A DNA stretch of 64,000 bases from Hyphomicrobium denitrificans 1NES1 (GTDB lineage Bacteria > Pseudomonadota > Alphaproteobacteria > Rhizobiales > Hyphomicrobiaceae). The stretch covers positions 496,001 to 560,000 of the forward strand of contig NC_021172.1 in the NCBI RefSeq assembly GCF_000230975.2, in the 5' to 3' direction. Every line of letters begins with the position of its first letter. The stretch's first letter is position 1. Below the pieces are notes generated by a model that had not been told where the DNA came from, made no database searches, and was given only the letters and a program-made list of their open reading frames with translations. Positions 49,837 to 59,670 of the stretch are shown here, piece after piece. A program made the position numbers and the translations under genes.

Positions 49837-50958
49837 ATGCACGGCACAATTCAAAAAAGAAATTCCGCCCTCAATGACCGCCATCGCGCGTTAGGCTCGG
49901 ATCTGTCGTCCTCATGGAACGACATGCCAATTCCGCAAAATTATAACGCTTGCCCTTATGAGGAGACCGAAATTGTCCGAAACAATGCGGGTCTGTTCGA
50001 CGTATCCGCATTGAAGGTCGTCAATGTCAAGGGCCCGGATGCATTGGCATTCCTCAACCACCTGCTGACATCGGACGTCTCGAAGGCGAAGCGCGGCGAC
50101 TCCCATATCAGTAATATCGTCAACGAAGATGGCGCTCTTATCGATGACGTTCTCGTTTACGTCGACGGTGACGGCAAGTACCGCGTATCTCATGGCGGCG
50201 GCTCGTTCGAGGAGGCAGCCGCGGCCGCCAAGGGCCGTTTCAACGTCACGATCGCGCGCGACGACGATGTCCATATCCTGTCGCTGCAAGGGCCGAAAGC
50301 GCTGGAGACGTTGGCGCCTCATACGCCGATGAAGCTCGCCGATCTTCCGTACTTCCATCATGAGAAGACCACGCTGTTCGGGCGGCCGGTCGAGATTGCC
50401 CGTGGCGGCTACTCGGGCGAGCGCGGTTATGAGGTGTTCTGCAGTGCGAAGGATGCCGAGTTTATGTGGGATTCGATCCTCACTGCTGGCAAGGACAGAG
50501 GTGTGAAGCCGGTATCCTGGTCTTGTCTCGATATCATCCGCGTGGAGGGTGGCCTTCTGTTCTTCCCGTTCGACATGACCCACGGCGATACCACGCCTTG
50601 GGAGGTGCGCGCGGACTGGACCGTCGATCTCTCGAAGCCGGACTTCATCGGTAAAAAAGCGCTGACCGCCAAAAAAGGAAAAGAGCGTTCCTTCATCACG
50701 GGTCTTGAAATCTGGCATCATGAAGCCGTTGCGCCGCTTTCGAAAATCTTCTCGGATGGAAAGGAAGTCGGCATCGTGACGAGCACGACCTTTAGCCAAC
50801 ATTTGATGAAGTCCCTTGCCATGGCGCAGGTCGCGCCGGCGTTCACCAAGCTCGGCACGGAACTTACGATCCGCGATAACGGCAAGGATTACACCGCCAC
50901 CGTTGTCCGGATGCCGTTCTACGATCCGATGCGGCTTAGAACGCATCCCGTTACTTAG
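49837..50958 (+). CDS. GcvT-like aminomethyltransferase
   Basis: ATG 49837, with GGAG upstream, gives 373 residues; the frame extends to 49768 without a better start. Features are NNAGLFDVSALKVVNVKGPD, ARGGYSGERGYEVFC and SCLDIIRVEGGLLFFPFDM, the folate-binding GcvT fold. Such a protein in dimethylamine operons probably transfers the released one-carbon unit to tetrahydrofolate, limiting free formaldehyde; it may be the dmmD product. It is the last gene before a strong terminator. Confidence 0.87.
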   Translation: MHGTIQKRNSALNDRHRALGSDLSSSWNDMPIPQNYNACPYEETEIVRNNAGLFDVSALKVVNVKGPDALAFLNHLLTSDVSKAKRGDSHISNIVNEDGALIDDVLVYVDGDGKYRVSHGGGSFEEAAAAAKGRFNVTIARDDDVHILSLQGPKALETLAPHTPMKLADLPYFHHEKTTLFGRPVEIARGGYSGERGYEVFCSAKDAEFMWDSILTAGKDRGVKPVSWSCLDIIRVEGGLLFFPFDMTHGDTTPWEVRADWTVDLSKPDFIGKKALTAKKGKERSFITGLEIWHHEAVAPLSKIFSDGKEVGIVTSTTFSQHLMKSLAMAQVAPAFTKLGTELTIRDNGKDYTATVVRMPFYDPMRLRTHPVT

Positions 50959-50986
50959 TGCGCATCTATTTCCCGTGCGCGCCCTT

Positions 50987-51023
50987 GGCCGGAGGTTTTT
51001 GGCGTACCTCCGGCCTTTTTTTT
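50987..51023 (+). terminator. Rho-independent terminator after the dmm operon
   Basis: GGCCGGAGGT (50987-50996) and ACCTCCGGCC (51006-51015) followed by eight T (51016-51023): perfect ten-pair stem and long U-tract. It is the only strong intrinsic terminator within the methylated-amine region. Confidence 0.95.
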
Positions 51024-51045
51024 ACGTTTTTGCATAAGTGCATAA

Positions 51046-51073
51046 GAAGCCCGTTGGAAGCGGGCTTCCTTTT
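51046..51073 (+). terminator. Second hairpin/terminator after the dmm operon
   Basis: GAAGCCCG (51046-51053), seven-base loop, CGGGCTTC (51061-51068), then CTTTT. A likely back-up terminator. Confidence 0.7.
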
Positions 51074-51325
51074 GCCGTTCGGCCCGTGGCAGATTATTTA
51101 ACTCCTGGATAATCGTACAGAACGCGACCGTGCGGAAGCGTCAGTCTCCGGGCGAGAAATGCACTGCTGCAACCGCAACGAGCTGGCAGTGCCGGCAAAG
51201 CCGGCTACGCCGAAGCCTGCAATCGTCGCACCTGCGTTCGATCGGGCTATCTTGCGGATCCCAGCCTTCCGATGTTTCCGGTTCCGCGGCCCGAGGCGAA
51301 CCCATAGACGACATGGCGGCGCGCA
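51074..51325. other. Spacer between the dmm terminators and the DUF763 gene
   Basis: About 250 bases in which I see no gene, repeat or regulatory site. Confidence 0.5.
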
Positions 51326-52567
51326 CTAGCGAGCTTCGTCTGCTTCGTTCAGGTCCTTTTCCCAACCGAACACCGAGCGGCCATCATAGCTAGACGATGC
51401 GGCTCGCTCCCGAGCGACAAAGGTTTCGAGCGACGGGCCTGTCGCTGTACGCTCCAATCTACGGGCTTGCGCGTCGAGCCGCTTCAGGGTCTGCATCTCC
51501 TCGTCGCGGCCGAGCTTGGCGTTCTGAACTGCAGATTTCAGCACGCGGATCGTTTCGTCATAGACCTTGATCGGCACGGGATAGGGATGGCGGTCCTTGC
51601 CGCCATGCGCCAGCGAAAACCGCGCGGGGTCCTGGAAGCGGTAGGGCGCGCCGTGCATCACCTCGGCCACCATCGCGAGTGACTGGACGGTGCGGGCGCC
51701 GACTCCCGGCGTCAGCAGGAGATCGGGAAAATCGACAGGTCCGCGCGCGGCAGCGGCCGCAAGCGTTCCATGCAGGCGGCGCGTGAACACGTCGCTTGCG
51801 CGTACCTCGTGGTGGGAAGGCATGACGAGGTGAGGCAGGAGCGGCTGGGCTGTTGGTTCAGCGGTAATTGCAGCGAATTCATTGGTGATGCCGTCGGGTC
51901 CGAGCGCAACCAGCAGGTCCAACTGCGCCGACCGCGAGGCGGCCGCCCGATGATCGGTGAGGTTGACGATGTTTCCCTGGTTGCGGCCATCGATGGCGCT
52001 ATGCGGCTCATCGACAAAGTCTGCCAGCCCTTCGGAGTGCCAATGATAGCGACGCGCCTGGCGCTTTTCTCCGTTCATGCCCTGCTGCACTACGGTCCAT
52101 TTGCCGTCGTCGGTAACGAAGAAACCGTGCAGATAAAGGTCGAAGCCGTCCTGCACTGCGGCGCTATCGACCTTCGCCACCAGTCGGCTCGCTCGGGTGA
52201 GCGAAGCGGCGTCAAATCCTATCCGCTCGCCTAACACGGCGAGTTCGTCAGGCGTGCGGTGCGAATGCCTGCCACGACCACCGCAAACATGGATGCCGAG
52301 CTCGTCCTGCAAAGGAGCCAGACCCCGCTTGAGCGCGCCGATGACGCTTGTCGTAATGCCGGAGGAATGCCAGTCCATCCCCATGACAGAGCCAAAGGAC
52401 TGGAACCAGTAGGGATGCGAAAGACAGCGAAGAAACTCGTCGCGACCGTAGTGATGAACAATGGCCTCGCAGATAACGGCGCCGAGCTTGGCCATGCGCT
52501 GTCCGAGCCACTGCGGTACGCGTCCACCGTGGAGAGGGAGGTCTGCGCTGCCCGAACGTCGTGCCAT
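51326..52567 (-). CDS. DUF763 protein
   Basis: The 413-residue protein begins MARRSGSADLPLHGGRVPQWL and continues with GMDWHSSGITTSVIGALKRG, VCGGRGRHSHRTPDELA and LLTPGVGARTVQSLA, a helix-hairpin-helix-like element typical of DUF763. The family is widespread but uncharacterised; the HhH element and basic character suggest nucleic-acid contact. It is a single gene with no clear operon partner. Confidence 0.85.
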   Translation of the reverse strand: MARRSGSADLPLHGGRVPQWLGQRMAKLGAVICEAIVHHYGRDEFLRCLSHPYWFQSFGSVMGMDWHSSGITTSVIGALKRGLAPLQDELGIHVCGGRGRHSHRTPDELAVLGERIGFDAASLTRASRLVAKVDSAAVQDGFDLYLHGFFVTDDGKWTVVQQGMNGEKRQARRYHWHSEGLADFVDEPHSAIDGRNQGNIVNLTDHRAAASRSAQLDLLVALGPDGITNEFAAITAEPTAQPLLPHLVMPSHHEVRASDVFTRRLHGTLAAAAARGPVDFPDLLLTPGVGARTVQSLAMVAEVMHGAPYRFQDPARFSLAHGGKDRHPYPVPIKVYDETIRVLKSAVQNAKLGRDEEMQTLKRLDAQARRLERTATGPSLETFVARERAASSSYDGRSVFGWEKDLNEADEAR

Positions 52568-52807
52568 TGCGCCCCTTTGCGATTCGAGTCCGTACTCTAA
52601 CAGATGAGACGACTATTTGGCGGAGCGCTTGGATCTGGCGCTTCTTTTAGTTTTTAGTTCGTTTGCAGATTCACGGGGCGACGGTCCGGTGCCGGTAGCG
52701 AGACAGTGGCATTCGTTCCTTCAATTTGCCTTCAATTTGCGACTTCTACGAATCGCGCGAAGAGGCGAGCGCAAGCAAACGAACTCGCCTCCATCAAGGC
52801 ATCTTGC

Positions 52808-53080
52808 CTATTTCTTCGGTGTGCGGTCCGACGTGCCTTCATTGGTCTGTCCCGCATCCGTGCCTGTGTTTCCCGTCGAGCTTGCGTTTGGTGTGCGCTT
52901 GGGAGCCGGATCGCCCGGGGTGCGGTCCGAAGTCTTACCTTTGCTACCGGGCTCCGTGTTCACTTTCGCGTTGGATGTCGTAGACGATGACGGAGCATCT
53001 GCCGCGAACGTCAAAGATGCGCCTATTGTGAGTGCGCATGCGCTGCCGATCAAAGCGGCAATTCCTTGTTTTCTCAGCAT
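52808..53080 (-). CDS. Small secreted low-complexity protein
   Basis: A 90-residue product with a signal peptide (AALIGSACALTIGASLTFAA) followed by a Ser/Thr/Pro/Gly/Asn-rich mature part with two SDRTP repeats. Predicted to be disordered in the periplasm or outside. No family recognised. Confidence 0.55.
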   Translation of the reverse strand: MLRKQGIAALIGSACALTIGASLTFAADAPSSSTTSNAKVNTEPGSKGKTSDRTPGDPAPKRTPNASSTGNTGTDAGQTNEGTSDRTPKK

Positions 53081-53293
53081 TTGTACCTCAGCTCATTCAT
53101 TCGAAGCTAAATGAAGTACGGCTGCGCACAAATGAAGTTCCGTCAATTCGAAGCTGCGGCGCAATAGAAGAGGTCGCCGCCAATGGGGCCTGCAGATGGA
53201 GCCTGCCGTTCGATCATCCGTACAAAGAGTGCAGAACTTTCGCCTGGAACGGGGAAATCGCGTGGCTATTCCGCTCACGCAGCCGTTCGCGCT

Positions 53294-54484
53294 TTAAATC
53301 TTCCGGTGCCAGGATCGAGCGAGCATCGGACCATAGACCAGTGCGAACAAGCCGAAGGCCAGCGACCAGAAGATGGCAGATAGCAGCAGCAACTCCGCGT
53401 AGGCAGAAAAGACAAAAGGCGCGACTGTGCGGGTCAAGGCTGCGAGGTTTGCCAGGAGATAGATGAGCAAGGTGGCGTAGTTTGCGCGGCGCTCGCGTCC
53501 GGTGTGGCTGAGGCTGGTGCGGGTCATTACGGCGAGGGTCATGACGCCGATCGCGCCAGCGGTCAGCGCATGGATTGCTGCCGTTCCGGGAATGTCGGCT
53601 GGCAACAACACTGACGCTCCAAGCATAGCGACGCCGAGCGCACACCAGAAATAGGCGAGATGGAGGATCAGCACCATGCCGTCTCGGGCGGCGACCCATC
53701 CTCTCCAGCGCAGGAGGCGGACAAGCAGGCCCATTCCGGCGATCGTCAACAGGGTGCCGCTGAAGGGTGAGAAGGGCAGAGCGATCCACGATGCGATGCC
53801 TGTTCCTGTCGCGCTAAGCGTCACTACATCGAAGCGGCCGTAAGGTGCCGGCTGCGGCGTGATCTTACGCTGCGCCATCCAGTTCCGCGTGAAGCTTGGG
53901 ACAAGTCGGCCGCCCATCAGAGCGATGAGAAAGGTGATTAGGCCGATCGTCATGCGCTCCGATGCGGGGCCGATCGCCGGCGCAATCATGCGGGCGTGAA
54001 AGCCGACATTGGCGATTGCAAGCAGGGTTATGACGATGCTGGGAGCGAGGACGCGCGAGTTGGTGGCGGCTAACTGTTCCCGCCAGAGAGCAAGCGAGAA
54101 TGAGATGAGAAAGGCCGCGTCGATGACAGCGGCTGTGAGGCCGAGGATAGGATAAGCCAGCATCGCCGCCCGTCCGGCGATCCATAACGCGACAAGCAAG
54201 ACGATGGGCCGCCCCGCGACGGGATAATGTCCGGTCCAGTTTGCTCCGGCGATGGTCATGTAACCGACGATGACCGCGGCGGTATAGCCGAACAGCATCT
54301 CGTGTACATGCCAGTCACGCGTGAAGATTGCCGCCCAGCTTTCGCCGACACCGAGGAAGGGCAGTAACCAAAGCGGTACCGCCAGGGCTGACCAGATGGA
54401 GGCGAGAAGGAAGAACGGGCGAAATCCGAAGCTGAATATGGCCGGGCCGCGATAGTCGCGAAGGATTTGGGCAGTCGTCCTCAT
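53294..54484 (-). CDS. nnrS: NnrS family heme-copper membrane protein
   Basis: The 396-residue protein has about 12 helices with the NnrS signatures FSFGFRPFFLLASIWSAL, DWHVHEMLFGYTAAVIVGY, GGRLVPSFTRNW and HALTAGAIGVMTLAVMTR. NnrS proteins bind heme and copper, reduce nitric-oxide stress, and are common in denitrifiers. It lies downstream of the FmdE-like gene (76-base gap) on the same strand. Confidence 0.92.
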   Translation of the reverse strand: MRTTAQILRDYRGPAIFSFGFRPFFLLASIWSALAVPLWLLPFLGVGESWAAIFTRDWHVHEMLFGYTAAVIVGYMTIAGANWTGHYPVAGRPIVLLVALWIAGRAAMLAYPILGLTAAVIDAAFLISFSLALWREQLAATNSRVLAPSIVITLLAIANVGFHARMIAPAIGPASERMTIGLITFLIALMGGRLVPSFTRNWMAQRKITPQPAPYGRFDVVTLSATGTGIASWIALPFSPFSGTLLTIAGMGLLVRLLRWRGWVAARDGMVLILHLAYFWCALGVAMLGASVLLPADIPGTAAIHALTAGAIGVMTLAVMTRTSLSHTGRERRANYATLLIYLLANLAALTRTVAPFVFSAYAELLLLSAIFWSLAFGLFALVYGPMLARSWHRKI

Positions 54485-54560
54485 GAATCGTCTTTATCAT
54501 CTTTCGATGGTGTAAGGCGAACTCCGGACCGATGACATGCCGGTTGGACCGGTAAGCTTG

Positions 54561-55190
54561 TCACGCCGGAATGGCTTCCCAAGCACGGATGCGCACAAGT
54601 TCGGAGTCCTCGGCGTGATCAAGCAGCATGCGCGCGACGCGTTCCTGCCAAAGCATTGCGAAGCGCTGCTGTTCGCTCTCATTCGCCTGCCCGGCCACGG
54701 CCTTAAGAAACAACGTCCTCATCTCGGGATTTGCCGGTACGCGCGCGACATTGAGATCGAGAATAACGCCGCGCCCGGTATCGTGCCGCCTGAGCGCAAG
54801 AAGACCGTCGATGTCCGCGTCGAACTGGAGCAGGTTGCGGCGGACAAAGCGCTGGTTTTCGCCAATGCCTGCGAATCCCGTTTCGGACGCAGCACCGGTC
54901 AGCAGTGTCGCTACGGCGGCGATGACTCCGGTAGTCCCCGCTTCGCGTCCGTCGCGCATATGAACCTCGATACCGCCGCGCTCGGGTAGTTCGTCGCCGT
55001 AGAGGTAAGCCAGACCCTTGATCACCATGAGATAGGCTCCAGCGACCGTCGGACAGGAATGACCGGCGAGCTTAACGGCGTCGGCGTAATTGTAAGTAAT
55101 GACGCCATTCGTCGATGCACCGAGGAAAACGGCCAACGGCTCACGCAACGAAACAGTCGAAACGTTATTGAAGAAGTCAGGAAAACTCAT
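54561..55190 (-). CDS. FmdE-like protein upstream of nnrS
   Basis: ATG 55190 with GAGG upstream gives 209 residues. The region YADAVKLAGHSCPTVAGAYL and GGIEVHMRDGREAGTTGVIA resembles FmdE, the protein first named from the formylmethanofuran dehydrogenase operon, whose GHxCP motif binds metal. No function is established in bacteria. Position upstream of nnrS, with an NnrR-like TTG-N8-CAA palindrome ahead, suggests a role in nitrogen-oxide metabolism. Confidence 0.65.
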   Translation of the reverse strand: MSFPDFFNNVSTVSLREPLAVFLGASTNGVITYNYADAVKLAGHSCPTVAGAYLMVIKGLAYLYGDELPERGGIEVHMRDGREAGTTGVIAAVATLLTGAASETGFAGIGENQRFVRRNLLQFDADIDGLLALRRHDTGRGVILDLNVARVPANPEMRTLFLKAVAGQANESEQQRFAMLWQERVARMLLDHAEDSELVRIRAWEAIPA

Positions 55191-55338
55191 GTTGAGCCTC
55201 TTTGCTGAGGGTGCCGCAGGCCCAGGTCTCAAATGGCAAATTCGCGAATGTTCGCCGTTGCGCGTGGTTCATTCGCGGAGCCTCCGAGGCCACTGGCCAT
55301 TCTCCGTGGAACGATACGGGCGGCGGTACGGCAACCGT

Positions 55339-55352
55339 TTGCTGTAAAGCAA
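55339..55352. promoter_or_regulatory. Possible NnrR/FNR-type box for the fmdE-like/nnrS genes
   Basis: TTGCTGTAAAGCAA fits TTG-N8-CAA, with perfect TTGCT/AGCAA arms around GTAA. It is about 150 bases upstream of the minus-strand gene start at 55190. The NnrR family uses this half-site pattern; nnrS downstream makes it plausible. Confidence 0.5.
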
Positions 55353-55380
55353 TAAAAGCTTCCGGTTTGCTGCAGTCGCG

Positions 55381-58300
55381 TCAGGCGGTCTCACGCGTGT
55401 TTTCAGGCGGGGTCGGAGGCCGGTTTTGCCTCAGCACGACGTAGATCGCCGGGATCACCAGAACGGTGAGCAGTGTCGAGGATGCCAATCCAAACAAAAG
55501 CGAGATCGCCAAGCCTTGGAAGATCGGATCTGTCAGAATCACGGCAGCGCCGATCATCGCGGCGATGGCGGTAAGAAGGATCGGCTTGAAGCGGATGGCG
55601 CCGGCTTCGAGCAGTACATCGAGAAGCGGCCGTCCGGGCGTGCGCGCGTGGCGTATGAAATCCACGAGCAGGATCGAGTTGCGGACGATGATACCGGCAA
55701 GGGCGATGAAGCCGATCATCGAGGTGGCGGTGAATGGCGCATTGAACCACCAGTGGCCCAGCATGATGCCGATGAACGTCAGCGGGATCGGGGTCAGGAT
55801 CACGAGCGGCAGCTTGAACGATCCGAATTGCGCGACGACAAGAATATAGATTCCGAGGATCGCCACCATGAAGGCGGCACCCATGTCGCGGAAGGTTACC
55901 CAAGTGACTTCCCATTCGCCGTCCCAAAGCAGCGTCGGATGGGTTTCGTCATCCGGCTGGCCATGCAACGCGATGACGGGTTTCGGCAGGCTACCCCAGT
56001 CGATCCGATCGATCGCCTCCTGGACCGCGAGCATGCCATAGATCGGTGCTTCATAAGCTCCGGCGAGTTCGGCCAGAACCATTTCGGCGGCACGGCCGTT
56101 GTGCCGGAAGATCGGATACGACGCTGATTCATGAGTGACGTCGACGACGTCGCCAAGCTCGACCACGCCACGTCCGCCGGGCAGCGTGTTGGCCGGCACC
56201 GGCGTCGTCAGCGCTCGCGCGTCCATCACTGCTTTCGTTTTCGGAAGTGCAAGGCGAATGGCGATGGGCTGACGGCCGCCGCCGCGATGGGAATAGCCGA
56301 CCGTTGTCGCGCCATAGAGGTAGCGCAGCGTATCGTACACATCCGATTGCTCGACCTTGTAGTATTCGAGATTGTCCTGATTGATCGCCACGCGCATGCG
56401 TTTCGGCTGGTTGTGGTAGCTGTCGTCGATATCGACAATGAACGGCACGCTTTTAAACGCGGTGCGAATCTTATCGGCCACCGCGCGTCGCGTTCCGGGG
56501 TCCGGGCCGTAGATTTCAGCGAGCAGAGTGCCAAGTACCGGCGGACCGGGAGGCGGCTCGATCACCTTCACGGCGGACCCTTTCGGGAGTTCGAGATCGC
56601 TCAGACGTTGCCGAATCTCGAGCGCGATTGCATGGCTTGCCCGCTCGCGATCGCCTTTCGCACGGAGGTTTACGGCGATGTCGCCCTGCTCGGGATTTGC
56701 GCGCAAGTAGTAGTGTCGTACAAGACCGTTGAAATCGAATGGAGCAGTGGTGCCTGCGTAAGTCTGGAAGGAGACGATCTCGGCGATGGACGCCAGCCGG
56801 TCGACCATCGTTTGCAGCATCTTGTCGGTGTCCTCGACGGACGATCCTTTCGGCAGATCGAGAACAACCTGGAGGTTGGCTTTGTTGTCGAACGGCAGGA
56901 GCTTTACTGTGACGTGCTTGGTGTAAATGAGCCCAAGCGAGGCCAGCGTCCCAAAGCCGACGATTAACAGAAAAATCCATGAGCGCAGGCGCGTTGCAAG
57001 AATGGGTCTTGCGACCGCGACATAGATGCGTCCGAGGCGTCCTCCCTGCGTATCTTCGTGACTGTCGCCGGTGGCGTTGCCGCCGAACTTCATCATCAGC
57101 CAAGGAGTCAGAACCACGGCGACAAAGAACGAAAACAGCATCGCGGCGGAAGCATTTGCCGGGATGGGGCTCATGTACGGGCCCATCATGCCGGAGACGA
57201 ACAGCATCGGCAGCAGCGCTGCGACCACCGTCAGTGTCGCAACGATGGTCGGGTTGCCAACCTCAGCGACCGCTTCGATGGCGGCCTCAGTGCGAGACCG
57301 CCCGTCTTTCATCGCCCAGTGCCGGGCTATGTTCTCGATGACGACGATTGCGTCGTCGACCAGGATGCCTATCGAGAAAATCAGCGCGAACAGGCTGACG
57401 CGGTTCAGCGTGTAGCCCATGATCCACGACGCGAACAACGTCAGCAGAATGGTCGTCGGAATAACCACGGCGACCACGAGCGCCTCGCGCCAGCCAATTG
57501 CGACGGCAACGAGTATGACGATCGAAACAGTTGCGAGTCCGAGATGAAACAGAAGCTCGTTCGCCTTCTCGTTGGCGGTCTCGCCGTAGTTTCGCGTGAC
57601 CGTCATTTCCACGTCTTTCGGGAAGACTTGCCCGCGCGTTTGCTCGAGCCGCTTCACGATATCGTCTGCGATGACGACAGCATTGGTGCCGGGGCGTTTG
57701 GCGATCGCGAGCGAGACCGCGGGCGTCCGTTCCAGATTGCCTGACACCTTGCGGATATCGGTGACGCGGTTTTCGGCAGCAGAGGTTTCCAGGATCACGT
57801 TCGCAACGTCACGGACATAGACGGGGCGACCGTCGCGCGCCGTTAGCAGAATGTTGCCGATCTCCGGCAGAGATTGCAGGGTCTGGCCAGCAGCAATGGC
57901 GCGCTGCTCGGTATTCTCGCGAACCGTTCCGATCCGGAATGAGCGGTTAGCGCCTTCGATCTTGGCGGCGAGCTGTTGCAAGGTGATGCCGTAAAGCGAC
58001 AGCTTTTCCGGGTCAGGTTCGACCTGAAACAGTTCCGGCTGTTCGCCAACGATGTAAGTGAGTCCGATATCGGGCAGCTTCGAGACTTCGACTTGCAGCT
58101 CGCGAGCAAGCCGCGTCAATCCATTTGCTGTCCATCGTGAAGCCGCATCCGGCGTCGGACGCAGCGTGACCACCACAATCGCGACATCGTCGATTCCCCG
58201 GCCGACGATAAGCGGCTCGGGAATGCCGACCGGGATGCGATCCATGTTGGCGCGGACTTTCTCATGTACCCTGAGAATGGCGGCGTCAGCATTGGTGCTG

Positions 58301-58605
58301 ACCTTGAAGCGCGCCGTAACGACGGTGCCATCGTCCTCGGTTTGCGAATAGGTATGCTCAACACCGTCGATGCTCTTGACGATGGTTTCGAGCGGTTCTG
58401 TAACGAGCTTGACGGCGTCTTCGGTTTTCAAGCCGTTGGCGGTGACGTGGATATCGACCATCGGGACCGATATCTGCGGCTCTTCCTCGCGCGGAAGCGT
58501 GATCAACGCGATCAGCCCGAGCGCAAGAGCTGCAAGCAGGAAGAGCGGCGTCAATGGCGACGCGATGAAGGCGCGGGTGAGGCTGCCGGCGATTCCCAAT
58601 TTCAT
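55381..58605 (-). CDS. RND efflux transporter permease
   Basis: The 1074-residue protein has the AcrB/RND architecture: a first helix LFLLAALALGLIALITLP, EEEPQISVPMVDIHV, a large periplasmic loop, helices 2-6 with GILVDDAIVVIENIARH containing the paired Asp of the proton relay, a second periplasmic loop, and the C-terminal helix block (GIIVRNSILLVDFI). It expels substrates together with the adaptor encoded next to it; no outer-membrane factor gene is adjacent. Substrate is unclear. Its start overlaps the adaptor stop by four bases. Confidence 0.93.
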   Translation of the reverse strand: MKLGIAGSLTRAFIASPLTPLFLLAALALGLIALITLPREEEPQISVPMVDIHVTANGLKTEDAVKLVTEPLETIVKSIDGVEHTYSQTEDDGTVVTARFKVSTNADAAILRVHEKVRANMDRIPVGIPEPLIVGRGIDDVAIVVVTLRPTPDAASRWTANGLTRLARELQVEVSKLPDIGLTYIVGEQPELFQVEPDPEKLSLYGITLQQLAAKIEGANRSFRIGTVRENTEQRAIAAGQTLQSLPEIGNILLTARDGRPVYVRDVANVILETSAAENRVTDIRKVSGNLERTPAVSLAIAKRPGTNAVVIADDIVKRLEQTRGQVFPKDVEMTVTRNYGETANEKANELLFHLGLATVSIVILVAVAIGWREALVVAVVIPTTILLTLFASWIMGYTLNRVSLFALIFSIGILVDDAIVVIENIARHWAMKDGRSRTEAAIEAVAEVGNPTIVATLTVVAALLPMLFVSGMMGPYMSPIPANASAAMLFSFFVAVVLTPWLMMKFGGNATGDSHEDTQGGRLGRIYVAVARPILATRLRSWIFLLIVGFGTLASLGLIYTKHVTVKLLPFDNKANLQVVLDLPKGSSVEDTDKMLQTMVDRLASIAEIVSFQTYAGTTAPFDFNGLVRHYYLRANPEQGDIAVNLRAKGDRERASHAIALEIRQRLSDLELPKGSAVKVIEPPPGPPVLGTLLAEIYGPDPGTRRAVADKIRTAFKSVPFIVDIDDSYHNQPKRMRVAINQDNLEYYKVEQSDVYDTLRYLYGATTVGYSHRGGGRQPIAIRLALPKTKAVMDARALTTPVPANTLPGGRGVVELGDVVDVTHESASYPIFRHNGRAAEMVLAELAGAYEAPIYGMLAVQEAIDRIDWGSLPKPVIALHGQPDDETHPTLLWDGEWEVTWVTFRDMGAAFMVAILGIYILVVAQFGSFKLPLVILTPIPLTFIGIMLGHWWFNAPFTATSMIGFIALAGIIVRNSILLVDFIRHARTPGRPLLDVLLEAGAIRFKPILLTAIAAMIGAAVILTDPIFQGLAISLLFGLASSTLLTVLVIPAIYVVLRQNRPPTPPENTRETA

Positions 58606-59600
58606 GGCAGCGCGATCCGGTCGCCATCGCGCAGGCCAGTCAGGATTTCGATGCGCCGCTCGCCATTGTCTTCGAAAGCTTCGCCGACGATCACTGCCAC
58701 GTCGACGTCACCCCCGGCTGCGACGACGCGAACATAGTCGATGCCATGCAACGTCCAGATCGCCTGGGGCAGCACGCCAAGGGCGGTACGCTTGCCGACA
58801 GGAATAGAGACCAAGGTGCGCTCGTTGACGAAATAATCGCCGATGCCCTCAACCTCGACATCGGCTATGACGCGTCCGTCGGTGATCTCAGGATAGACTT
58901 TGACAATCTTTCCGCGATGCGATGTCGGGCGCTGATCCGACAGTTGCGTCAGTCCGCGTCCGCCGACAACGACGTCGGAACCTTGGACGATTTCGGCAGC
59001 GTGGCGTTCCGGTAGCGAAAGGCGCAGGTAGTACGGACCGGGCGCGATCCTCGCAATCTCCTCGCCGGGCAGAATGACCGAACCGAGCGTAACGGGAACG
59101 GTAAGCACCCGGCCCGTCGCCGGTGCAACCACCGTACCTTCGCGCGCGCTCTGCTCGATGACGGTTTTCTCGGCCTTTGCGGCTGCGACCTGATTGGTCA
59201 TAACATCGAACTGCATTTTCGCTTGGTCGAGGCTGGCTTGGGTGCCGGTGCCGGAGGCTCTCAGCTGTTGCGCCCGCTCGAGTTGAATGCGAGCGTTCTC
59301 GAGTTGCGAGTTGAACGCCTCGATCCTGGCGTCGGCAGCATTCAGTTGAAGCACCAGTTTGTCGTCGACGACGACGGCAAGCGCCTGTCCTTCGGTAACT
59401 TCGTCACCCTGGCTGATATGAAGCTCCCTCACCGAACCGCCGATACGGGCGCGCGCCGGCACGACGATGCGGCTCTCCACTTGGCCGAAGACAGCCTTCA
59501 TCTCGGGGATCGTCGTCGCCTTTACGACGAATTCGGCGGCGGTCGCCGGCGCGACGACCGCGAACACCAGCAGGACGAGGAGGACAGCGCGTAGGAACAT
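58602..59600 (-). CDS. RND efflux periplasmic adaptor (membrane fusion protein)
   Basis: ATG 59600, 332 residues, begins with a signal peptide (FLRAVLLVLLVFAVVAPATAA). A biotinyl-lipoyl-like half (RIGGSVRELHISQGDEVTEG), a coiled-coil hairpin (residues about 85-155) and a second lipoyl half (VVAPATGRVLTVPVTLGSVI) give the HlyD/AcrA adaptor layout. It links the RND pump to an outer-membrane channel. It lies 70 bases downstream of the DUF2892 gene. Confidence 0.9.
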   Translation of the reverse strand: MFLRAVLLVLLVFAVVAPATAAEFVVKATTIPEMKAVFGQVESRIVVPARARIGGSVRELHISQGDEVTEGQALAVVVDDKLVLQLNAADARIEAFNSQLENARIQLERAQQLRASGTGTQASLDQAKMQFDVMTNQVAAAKAEKTVIEQSAREGTVVAPATGRVLTVPVTLGSVILPGEEIARIAPGPYYLRLSLPERHAAEIVQGSDVVVGGRGLTQLSDQRPTSHRGKIVKVYPEITDGRVIADVEVEGIGDYFVNERTLVSIPVGKRTALGVLPQAIWTLHGIDYVRVVAAGGDVDVAVIVGEAFEDNGERRIEILTGLRDGDRIALP

Positions 59601-59670
59601 GATCAGCCCATGGCAAACGGCATCTCTTGGTGCCAGCAACAGGCACTTCTTCACGTGTGGCTCGGCCGTG

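Noticed and set aside
52710..52745. Adjacent direct repeat of CTTCAATTTGC
   Set aside because: Only two short copies in a non-coding spacer; likely chance or a small duplication with no visible role.
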